In this document: one piece after another, positions 43,287 to 51,959 of the stretch
Numbering within the stretch: the first letter of the stretch is position 1
How the letters are laid out: every line of letters starts with the position of its first letter
Source of the DNA: Mesaphorura yosii
Lineage: Eukaryota > Arthropoda > Collembola > Poduromorpha > Tullbergiidae
Assembly (NCBI GenBank): GCA_009869945.1
Contig: WIXG01000440.1
Location: 1 to 56,035 of the forward strand
Direction of reading: 5' to 3'
DNA length: 56,035 bases
The notes under the pieces: model-generated
The model's database searches: none
What the model was told of the DNA's origin: nothing
The model's input: only the letters and a program-made list of their open reading frames with translations
Program-made: the position numbers and the translations under genes

Positions 43287-43584
43287 TTTTAATTTGGCTT
43301 CTAGCATGCAGCTTCTGGAGTCGCTGTTCTCCTACGTTATTTATAATTGGTTCAAAATAAAATGAAGTTTTTAAATTTCAACCTTCGCTTTGTTGACATG
43401 TTAAATTATGTATTTGTAGTAGTGGAATTGGATGGTTATTCCATCGTGATATGCTGGTGGCACGCAGGTGCCATGCAATCAACATTACTGTACGTTATTA
43501 TTTCACTCATTCTGGGCCTGACGCGTGGTAGGTGCTAAAGACAGCATTGGTGAATACTTAATCCATATTTTCATTAAGCATTAA

Positions 43585-43606
43585 CCCTTTGAGGGCGGGT
43601 TGGGGT
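43585..43606 (+). repeat. piggyBac left terminal inverted repeat
   Basis: Begins CCCTTTGAGGGCGGGTTGG directly after TTAA. Its partner lies at 46149-46170 on the opposite strand. Confidence 0.9.
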
Positions 43607-43813
43607 TTCGTAATTAGTGTTTTAAGTACGGGCAGCTGAATCGATGTTCAGTTGTTAGGGCCCGGCGTCAATTGCGATAAACAAAACCAAAGAACCGAAC
43701 GAGTGGCACGGAAAAATTGCACGCCGGCCGGAAAAATTTCTATCAGCAAATATAAGAATTGAGAATTAACGATATTTATTAAAGCACTACCATACTTATG
43801 CTACACAATGGAA

Positions 43814-45772
43814 TTATAACAATGATAGAAACGAGTTTTGACTGGTCTGAAACAGATCTGAAACGAAAGTACTGGACTGAGTTGTCGCAAGCGCTGACGG
43901 CGGAATTTCTTGGCTTTGGGTGACATGGATGTGGTTCTTGTTTTGAGGTGCACTTTTGTGTTCATGAAACAGTTTGAAGCAGGAATTCGGTCCATCAATG
44001 CAAAGACGCTTATTGCAACTTTCACACGAGAACGGAGTCTGCTTACGCTTTCCCAGTCGATAGCAGTAGGAGCAGTTCGAATTTGAAGGTTTGCCCGATG
44101 ATTTCAAGTTCTTAATTGGTAAGTGCGCAACCGCTGAGCTTTGACGAATTCCAGAATTTCCTTTTCGTGGCCTTGCAGTCGTATTCTTCTCCAACATCTC
44201 AGAGACCAGTTTCAAGAGAAAATCTTTGAACGAATTTCTGTGGCCAGCAGCTTTGTAGAGAACGTGGGTGTTGTGAAGTGCAATTTCGATTAGATGAAAT
44301 GCCAATTTCTTGTACCACTTCAGGGTCTTTCGTACTATCTTGTAAGGTGCTAACTGCATGTCCACATAATCCACACCTCCCATTTTTGAGTTATATTCCA
44401 GTACGGTCAGAGGTTTCTCTCTTATGTTGCTTGGTATTCTTGATGGTGCCAGTGTCATTTCATGAGGCATGAAAGTATTCAGCATGAAAACCTCTCGTGC
44501 ATCTTTCCATCTTTCCAAAAGGAGTCCATCACAATATCTGACTTCACACTCGCCCTTCTTGAGTCGCTTGGATAGTTTTGGTAATCCTTGCCTTGATTTC
44601 CTGACCGTCCCCAATCCATACGTCTTGTTGTCCAACAAATACTTCAGAAGTTTTGGGCTGCGAATTAGAAGAAAATTGTTACAAATATTTCCTTTTGTCT
44701 GAACTCACAGCTTCAAATTCACCTGTTGAAGAAGTTGTCAACAGTAAGTCTGTGGTGTTTGTGAAGAAATCCACGCAAAAGATGAATGACCGTGGCACCA
44801 CCGTAGCCATAATCTTTCACCATACTAGTGGAGCCAATATTTGATCGCTTTCCCAAGTAAATTACTAGTTTCACCATAAACTTGGTTACATGGTCGACGA
44901 GTGCAAAATACTTTATCCCAAATCTCGACCTCTTGCTCGGAATGTATTGCTTAAAGCTGAGTGAGCCCTTGAAAAGGAGCAAACTTTCATCCACGCATAA
45001 ATGTTCCCCACAGTTTATGGCTTGCTCAAAGTTTTTCAGAAGCGTAGGCAGGAATTTTCCCAGCTTATAAAGTCGGTCGGTGGGATCGTCAATCTCCTCA
45101 TTGTCTGAAAAATGCAGCGCCCGGAGAATATCTTCGAATCTGAAAGATGTTTCGATGTAGAATAATAATTATTCTATGAAAATGAAACTGGTACCTGTCT
45201 CTGCTCATGTGTCGTGGGAATGTAGGCGTCTGAATCAGAGGATTTGTGGACCAGTAATCCTTCATGCGGGGTTTCTTGACGATACCACTCAGTATTTTTA
45301 AGGCGAGAAATGTCCAAAGCTCTTGCCGCTGAAGAGGAGTCCAATTCTTCATAGCACCTGGCTTGGCCTCCTTAATCTGGTCTGCGTATCGATTTGTCTC
45401 CAAAAGAATACTGTCGATAATTTCATCATTTAGGAAATGCTGGAGAAGCTCCCACGGCGTGTCATCATGGGATAGTTCCACGTTGAACTTATTATCAGGT
45501 TCTATAAATGGCTCAACATTCGGGACGAATTTGTTGTAATCAGTTTCTGGTCTCCACTTGAATGGTCCAATGACGACTTCCTGCTCTGCATCAGCTTCGG
45601 CGAAGAGATCATGGCTTTGAGTTTCATCTCTGGCCATCTCAGAGAACAGATCGTGGCTTTGAGTCTCATTTCTGGCCACCTCAGAGAATAAATCATGGCT
45701 TTCCAATTCGAAATCGTCCTGCTCGTCATCTGAAAATCCATCCAAAATGTCTTCATCCATGTCGCGGTCCAT
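43814..45772 (-). CDS. piggyBac transposase
   Basis: Three exons: 45772-45195, 45139-44723, 44657-43814, spliced frame 612 residues, the usual size of an active piggyBac transposase. The N-terminus has an acidic tandem repeat (SHDLFSE units). The core shows RFEDILRALHFSDNEE and the three catalytic aspartates in context: CVDESLLLFKG, LTVDNFFN (split by the second intron) and MGGVDYVDMQLAPYK. The C-terminus carries the cysteine-rich DNA-binding domain (CSYCYRLGKRKQTPFSCESC, then CIDGPNSCFKLFH). No stop or frameshift interrupts it. Introns inside a transposase are worth noting, since many piggyBac copies are intronless; the splice sites are good (AG/GTACC, AG/GTGAA) and both junctions restore conserved sequence. 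Confidence 0.93.
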
Positions 45773-46148
45773 CGCAGCAACTCTTCACTGACTTCGTCAA
45801 CTTTGACACTAATGCAACTGATAATGCGATGAGTAGCAAGGCACAAATGGGCTGATTAGAAACTGGAGAATTGTTTTGAGAATTTAGAGAGCACAAAATG
45901 TCAACTCGAGTGGAAAGATAGACGCGTTTACGAATTTGTTAAAAAACGCATGCTTTACATCACAGTCATGCACTTCCCGTCTCCTTGGCTTTGCTTTCGC
46001 ATTACATGAGTTTCATGCAATCCGTCTCCAGATGCAAATTCTTCCATTGCTGCACAGTTATGTAATCCGGCCAGTGGACAATAATTTTCGATTCCATGAC
46101 ACTTACGGAACTCGGGCTTAGACAATTACGTCAAAATTACATGAAAGT

Positions 46149-46170
46149 ACCGCAAGCCGGCCTCAAAGGG
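46149..46170 (-). repeat. piggyBac right terminal inverted repeat
   Basis: Read on the minus strand it begins CCCTTTGAGGCCGGCTTGC, directly before TTAA on the plus strand. It matches the left repeat at about 19 of 22 positions. Confidence 0.9.
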
Positions 46171-46308
46171 TTAAGTAAATGATGAATTTCTAACGTGATA
46201 GCAAAACTTTCAACTTTTTCTTTCGAATCCCGCAATTTTTTTTTGGCACAGGCCTTCGCTAAAAGGAAAACTTTGTCCATGCATATGACAAGTCAATGAC
46301 TAATTTGG

Positions 46309-46488
46309 TTCCTGTTCGGGCACAATTTCGCTTCACTTCACAGAATTCAAATTATCTTCAGCGGTTCGATGTGTGCGTGCGACGAAATGAGCATGCTGGA
46401 ATATTGATTCATCATCCTGGAGAAGACAATAAAGCTCCTGTGCCTCTTCCCATTTCCTCAGCATCACTCAACTACGTTAAGCTTTTGA
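46309..46488 (+). pseudogene. 3' relic of a chemoreceptor gene
   Basis: Translates to the last 60 residues or so of the cluster receptors: IIFSGSMCACDEMSMLEY, a stop, then FIILEKTIKLLCLFPFPQHH and STTLSF with the normal stop. The stop at 46405-46407 (TGA) replaces the tryptophan codon TGG of the intact copies. Nothing upstream of it matches the rest of a receptor, so only the 3' end of a former copy remains. It begins about 135 bp from the piggyBac element. Confidence 0.85.
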
Positions 46489-47331
46489 GGATTGAGCGTT
46501 CTTTAGAGAGAAAAGAACCGTCGTTGAAATAACTGTGTTAAATAGACAGACGAGATGATTTTTCTCGGGGTTTGAGAGGGTGATGTCGTATTTCATGGAT
46601 TCTTCAAACCCCTGCATCTGGTGTCCTTGTTTAAGAACTTCCTCACAATTTAATTAGAATTGATCAATTCCAATCGTCGGTCTTTTATAGAATTGTATTT
46701 TTATTCGTGCTCCTCTGGACATTTGGAGTATTTAGGAATTATAGAATCAATCACTAGAAATGAAAATCATGTCGTCGTCATGAATTGTTTACAATTTATA
46801 GGACAATAAATGCACAATTATTGTGGGTTTGGGCACACTGCCTCGCAAAATGGCTAGGCTGGAGGCCTAAAGCAAGTTCGCCAATCACCATGCGAAGGTG
46901 TTCACCTTGACCTGGTCAGCTGGGCATCATCGTAACTAGCTTCAGCCCAGCTCGTCTTTCTAGATACGCTGACACCGCGTGTGTGGAGGAGCGTCACAAG
47001 ACTGCGGCAACTTAAACTACATTTTAATCATCCTAAAGGCAATTTCGGCGAGCGGCGAGCTACGACCATAAATTTGTAATAGTATTAATGGAGATTGATT
47101 TTTCTTTGAAATCCTAAATGTGCGGACTTGAGTATTATTCGTTTTACTTTCCTTGAATTTACATCTACCTAAACTAAAATTGCGTGTTAGGCTCCAATCA
47201 TCAATTCCTCTCTTTTATAATTCTGCACGAGCTACGGTGCACTGAAACTGCTTACGATTTATGAAGTCCCGCGTCAGCCTTCACTTGTGATTTCTTTAGA
47301 GCAGATACGACACGACACGAAACAACACGAA
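46489..47331. other. Intergenic spacer before chemoreceptor copy 2
   Basis: About 840 bp, AT-rich except for a C/G-richer block near 46840-47000 of unknown nature. A TATAA box at 47216-47220 lies about 115 bp before the next start codon and about 25 bp before a CACTG initiator-like word. No gene recognised. Confidence 0.45.
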
Positions 47332-48694
47332 ATGATACCGAACCAAGAAATCCTGGTGTTGCTCGGTCGGTCACTTCGCCTTGGTGAAAAGGCCGGAGTG
47401 TGCCCGCTTGTGCTTAACGTGGAAACTCGATACTTTTCGCGTAACGAATCCAACTTCTTCCGGTGGCTTTATCGCGCAAATGTCGCGTTTAGTTACATAA
47501 TTCAGAGCACATTTGCCATTATTTTATGGATCTGCTGGAATTTGACCACCTCTCGCGAGATGCCCCTCGTCTCATTCATGTTTGTGGGGATCGCGTTCCT
47601 TCTGCATGGGTTCACTATGTTCCTGGACTACATGTGGGGCTGGGGACCGTCCGCAGGGCTCCCCGTCTACCTTCTCAACTCTGTGCTGCGGATTTTCGAG
47701 CGATTGGACCGTAAGCGCTTTTTATAAACACATCATCAGTTGTATAAATTGCAGATTGTAACGATAAGACGAATATTACAATTTTCTGAACGGAGAATCC
47801 TTGGCCTACTTTTGGAACCTTGCCGAGAGGGAGGACGAGTCGAGAAGCCGAACTAATCTGCGCATACTTCTGAGTTTCATTCACGTGTCCGTCGCCTTGG
47901 GCTTACCGTTCTGCATGTCAGTGGTGATGGCCAGTCGTGTGGACATCGTGATCCAAGTCGTGATCCAATTGCTCCAGCCACTTGCGTGGTTCTACGGCGC
48001 CTCGCTTCCGCTCTGGTTTGTGCGCTTTGCCGCCTTGGGTTTTTACTTTGTGTCTGCGTACACCTCTCTGACAATATTTGTACGGTGGAATGTCCTCATA
48101 ATTTGGTTTGCCATTTCTCTGTGGGTCTCCACGGACGCTCTGAGCGTCAAATTAAGAATCAAGTCATTGGAAAGCCTCGGACACACGCCCGCACTGTTTC
48201 GAGCGTTCGCAGCACTGGATTTGATGCTCCGGGCGATATTTGCTGAATGGGCTTGCCATATCCTATCCATTGGCTTTCTCCTTGGGATCATATTCTCCTG
48301 TCTCGGCGCCTACTTCGGAATCGCGTCCCGTGGCCCCGTCGTCGAGCGTGTGGTTTTCCTGATCATCGCCATCGGTTGCTTGGCACTCGGCTCGTTCCTC
48401 CTCCAAATGTTTGGCAATCTGTATTTGCATTCTAAGAATCTGCTGGCAGAGTGGAATTCCGATCTTCTAGTCCGACACAGTCAACGACAACTCGGTCGCG
48501 TCGACGACTGGAAACTTGTTCTGTCAAAATTTCGTTCTCTTCAACCCATACGAATTATCTTCAGCGGTTCGATGTATACGTGTGACGAGCGCAGCATGCT
48601 GCAGTATTGGTTCATAATTCTGGACAAAGCAATACTTCTCCTGTGCTTGTTCCCATTTCCTCAGCATCACTCGACAAAATTAAATTTAGGATGA
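47332..48694 (+). CDS. 7-transmembrane chemoreceptor-like protein, cluster copy 2
   Basis: Two exons, 47332-47710 and 47796-48694 (85-bp intron at the same position and phase as copy 1), 425 residues. The start at 47332 (MIPNQEILVLLGRSLRLGEK) aligns with that of copy 1 (MIPNTKILRSICRALRLTQK); an upstream in-frame ATG at 47287 would add 15 residues. Shared family words: WNLTTSREMPLVSFMFVGIA, LHGFTMFLDYMWGWGPSAGL, YGASLPLWFVRFAALGF and FSGSMYTCDERSMLQYWFII. Intact, likely a functional receptor. The intron acceptor (CTGAACGGAG) has a weak pyrimidine tract but is fixed by homology. Confidence 0.8.
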
Positions 48695-49134
48695 GTCATC
48701 CGTTTTGTCAGTTCGATTTTGACCGTATAGAATAAAGGGGTCTTGACCTTGACTGACTCCGTTGTTCGTAATTGTGTGGTGCTGCCCGCTGGGGAAACCA
48801 TCACATCACGTGCCAACCTATTCTGTCTAAATATTCTGATGGCATGTGCAAAAGTCGTCAAAATCGATTTTTCGAACGCTGGATGGCATAAATTTCTTAT
48901 GCTGATTGGATTTCCTGTTGGATTCATGGAGTAGAAGTAGCGGTCTACAGTCTAGGCTAAGGTCAAACATACTTCCTTCGTATTGCCATAAAGTATTGTC
49001 CGAGATCAATCATTAATTAATACAAGTCGCGTGCACAGTGCCTAACCCTTGCCCTCCATGCTAAAGCCAAGAGCTTGTTCATTCTATCTGGTTCCAGGTC
49101 AAGTTCACAACACAGAAAGCAGCTCACGAGAAAT
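48695..49134. other. Convergent 3' spacer
   Basis: Contains the 3' untranslated region of chemoreceptor copy 2 and that of the minus-strand CARD-like gene. No other feature seen. Confidence 0.45.
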
Positions 49135-49545
49135 TCACGCCGTGGATTCAATTACTGAAGAAGACAGAAGGCCCTGATTCTGATTCTTCTCACGAGCGAT
49201 CTCGTTCTGAACGCTCTCGATGTACTTGGCCACGTGCTCGTTCTTCGTCACGGGAAGCGTCTCGATGAATTTCTCCCAGGCGTTCCGCCGCTTACGCCGG
49301 GAGTACAGCACGAAGGCCTGCACCTCCAGGGTCTTAGTGGGCTTGGAGTTGACCAGCTCGTGCTCGTCCTCGGTGATTGCGTCCGTCCCGAGGAGCCGAG
49401 CCAACAGATTCGGCAAGTTGTCGGCCTTCATAATGTACGACAACGCACGCCGAATCTCTCTCCATAGCCGGGGGTCGGCCCACAGTTTGACTGTGGTCAA
49501 CTCGCTGCTCGATGAATAAAGTCCGTGCTCCTTCAACGTCGCCAT
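49135..49545 (-). CDS. Small CARD-like domain protein
   Basis: Intronless, 136 residues from the ATG at 49545 (MATLKEHGLYSSSSELTTVK); the frame stays open upstream to an ATG at 49692, which would add 49 residues of poor character. Residues about 28-118 read like a caspase-recruitment (death-fold) domain: LPNLLARLLGTDAITEDEHE, then KPTKTLEVQAF, RRKRRNAWEKFIETL and HVAKYIESVQ. The order of helices (…LL…L…D.ITE.E.E.I…T….A..L…R….AF..F…L….H.…I) is that of CARDs from Apaf-1, Nod and caspase-9 families. No other domain is present, so it would act as an adaptor or a decoy in death or immune signalling. Its start codon is about 575 bp from the divergent GH19 gene. Family call is by pattern only. Confidence 0.6.
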   Translation of the reverse strand: MATLKEHGLYSSSSELTTVKLWADPRLWREIRRALSYIMKADNLPNLLARLLGTDAITEDEHELVNSKPTKTLEVQAFVLYSRRKRRNAWEKFIETLPVTKNEHVAKYIESVQNEIAREKNQNQGLLSSSVIESTA

Positions 49546-50120
49546 CAGCGTGAAAGTCAATGGGGAAGTATGCAGGCGAATTGAACGAGCCGAAGGGCTT
49601 TGTCTGGCCTGGCTTAATCGTTGGCGATCCTTGAAAAGCCGGCGCCGTCGGCATGAATTCCAGCATAGTAACCATAAAGCTACATAAGCCATTCAATTTC
49701 GCTATCAAATCCCCTGCTGGATTAAATATGATACCCTTTACGACGACTTTTGTGCATAAACCATGCAATGATTGATTGATTGGCTGCAAGGGATTTCGAC
49801 TTGGCAGGCCGAGCCTTGAGCCAAGGTCACCTCGCCTGCCTTGCCTTTCAGGAGAATTGCGAATTGCACACTGATGATATGAATGACAAGAGCAAACTAA
49901 CAAATTCAGGTTGCTTGTCTCGCCCGTGTATGTGTAACAATGCTGACCAGCTGCCACCTGCTCAAACAATGGAAACCAGAATTTGCAATTTTTACAAGCC
50001 GTATTGGCAGTATTGGCATTGTTTGCTAGCTGGCTTGCGTCAGCGAGTGTTGTGGGGGTGCTTGGAAGTTTGGCCCTGCATTTATGCGCCACGCCAGCCA
50101 AACACAGGCTCAGTTCAAGT
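49546..50120. other. Divergent spacer between CARD-like and GH19 genes
   Basis: Should carry both promoters. The plus-strand frame is open from 49983 into the GH19 gene, so a longer GH19 N-terminus starting there (MQFLQAVLAVLALFASWLAS) is possible; its hydrophobic start could itself be a signal sequence. Confidence 0.45.
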
Positions 50121-50918
50121 ATGAACATGAAACGTCTCACAACGACGACTAAATTCAAACCTGGCGGCATGGCCGTCACCGCCTTGGCCTTGACGTTGTT
50201 GGTGGCCGTCGCCGCCAACTCTGTGACGACGGAGCCGCCGCCTCCGCTGCCCGTCGAGCACGAGCACGAACCAGAAGGAAAAGCGTCCTCAAACGACGGA
50301 GTCGTATGGACGTTCTTCACCGCTCCACTAGTCACTCTGCCCGAATTCAACGCGGCCGCCGCGCTGAAGGGCGGGAGCCCGAACGCGAGCTGGTACAACG
50401 GTTTCATTGCATCGCTCCCGAAAGCCCTCATCACGACCCGCGACGAGGCGGCCATGTTCCTAACGCACGCCGACTGGGAGTCGGTCGGTTTCCAGTACAC
50501 TCGCGAGGTCTACTGCCAGACCAACATGGCAGCTTGCCAGACGGCGTACCCGGCGAACGCAGGGGGGCTCCAGACGGTGGTGTACTACGGGCGTGGGCCG
50601 CTTCAGGTCACGTGGGACTATAACTACATCGCGGCCTCGCTGTACTTGTACGGAAACTACACACTTAGAGATCAACCCGACCTCGTCGCGTCCGACCCCG
50701 CCGTCGGCTGGGCGGCCGCCGCCTGGTTCTGGGAAGCAAACGTCCACGCCGTCGCGCAGACATTTGGAAACACGACGAAGGCTATAAACGGGAACCTCGA
50801 GTGCGATGGAGGCCCAAACTCCCAAAATATGCAGCTCCGGTTCGATTTGTACCAGCAAATTCGCCAGATTATGAACTTAACGGCGGCACCAGCCAATGAC
50901 GGCTATTGTCATTCGTAA
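50121..50918 (+). CDS. GH19-type chitinase, secreted
   Basis: Single exon, 265 residues from ATG 50121. A hydrophobic stretch (MAVTALALTLLVAVAANS) acts as signal peptide or anchor, then a Pro/Glu linker. The catalytic domain resembles GH19 chitinases: AAMFLTHADWESVGFQYTRE, where E120 aligns with the catalytic acid of the usual HE(S/T) motif although the preceding histidine is tryptophan; YYGRGPLQVTWDYNYIAASL, a near-perfect GH19 signature; PDLVASDPAVGWAAAAWFWE; and INGNLECDGGPNSQNMQLRF. GH19 enzymes cleave chitin by inversion and are typical of plants and bacteria; animal members are rare (some nematodes and a few arthropods). The lack of introns and the family's distribution suggest ancestral horizontal acquisition. 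AATAAA lies about 80 bp past the stop. Confidence 0.88.
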   Translation: MNMKRLTTTTKFKPGGMAVTALALTLLVAVAANSVTTEPPPPLPVEHEHEPEGKASSNDGVVWTFFTAPLVTLPEFNAAAALKGGSPNASWYNGFIASLPKALITTRDEAAMFLTHADWESVGFQYTREVYCQTNMAACQTAYPANAGGLQTVVYYGRGPLQVTWDYNYIAASLYLYGNYTLRDQPDLVASDPAVGWAAAAWFWEANVHAVAQTFGNTTKAINGNLECDGGPNSQNMQLRFDLYQQIRQIMNLTAAPANDGYCHS

Positions 50919-51959
50919 TTAATCAGTAATCTAATCAGGCAGACGCTCGTCCTTGTCTTGACATTGAAAGCATTGACACAGCAAATTGAATCAAACCTGG
51001 AATAAAGCGTAGTTGCATTTGCAGTAGAATTCAAAGCTCTACGATCCGAATTACGATTTGCGAATTTGTATGGCAAATTCTATATTCAATTGATTCAGCT
51101 CAACGTGTACAAATATTTTGCAGGTGGTCGCCGATTCATTAAACGTAAACGCCCTTGAAATTGAATAGCAGATTGGCATTTATTTTGGTATTGTCAAGTT
51201 TTCATTTACGTTCACGTAATTTGGAATCATAACTTAAGTCTGTCGCAATTTAGAATCTGCGCACATCTTTTGATAGAGTTCGATTTGCATTCTGAATGGG
51301 ATTCCAGTCATTTCAGAATTCCAGTGCACTGCTTTGCTTCATGAATTGGAATTGCAAGTGAGGAAGTCGAGAGCTTGAAAATTAAACTGAAACACTCTTC
51401 AGTTTCAGTAAATTGCTTTTCTTTCTTGTCCGTCTAATTAATTGATGCGGAAAAGTGCATCGTGAATTAATGAGCATGCGCTCATTAAGCAAGCGCCTTT
51501 GGATTCGGTGCTTGAGCGTCCTTTTCTTTTGTTTTTGCATTTCCTGGTTCGTAGTTTCCTGCATGTGCTATTTATTTTTTGGTAGCCAATTGTTCTAATT
51601 GCAGTAAGAAGTATAAGTAACTTGTAAATTGTGTTAGTTCGTTAAATTAATAACAATTTGAGTCGTACAATTGGATTTAGTCGTTAGCACTTAAAATAAA
51701 CCTTAAATTAATCAGTAATCTGTAATTTATTGGCAGTAATCAACACGATGACGGACTGCATTAATTGGAAACTGGATCCAGTTGCCAATTACTGTCATCA
51801 TTTCTTGCCGACGTATCAGGTAAGTAATTCATCAATTAAATGCATGGATGCACACTTAATTGCATGGCGATTGCCTCACCTATAAAATTGGCAGACATCG
51901 TCAGCATTGCTGCGTTAATTCACCTTTGCTCTCTAATCAGATTCCTTGCCAGTGCCAGT
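50919..51959. other. Intergenic region upstream of the laccase
   Basis: GH19 polyadenylation signal near 51001. A donor-like sequence (CAG/GTAAGTAATTC) at about 51818-51830 suggests that the laccase transcript has a 5' leader intron. No coding sequence recognised. Confidence 0.45.

Larger units (their letters stand above)
43581..46174. mobile_element. piggyBac-type DNA transposon, structurally complete
   Basis: The element proper is 43585-46170 (2586 bp), flanked on both sides by TTAA (43581-43584 and 46171-46174), the obligatory piggyBac target duplication. The terminal inverted repeats begin CCCTTTGAGG at both ends and match at about 19 of 22 positions. It contains one minus-strand transposase gene with two introns and an uninterrupted spliced frame. 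Intact ends, duplication and coding region suggest recent insertion and possible activity. It landed within the chemoreceptor cluster, between copy 1 and the 3' relic. Confidence 0.95.

Noticed and set aside
43581..46174. Possibility that the piggyBac gene is a domesticated host gene
   Set aside because: TTAA duplications and matching terminal repeats bracket the gene exactly, which a domesticated copy would be expected to have lost.
49334..50500. 388-codon minus-strand frame overlapping the CARD-like and GH19 genes
   Set aside because: It runs through two different gene regions in a frame that encodes neither; the CARD-like frame and the plus-strand GH19 frame carry recognisable domains instead.
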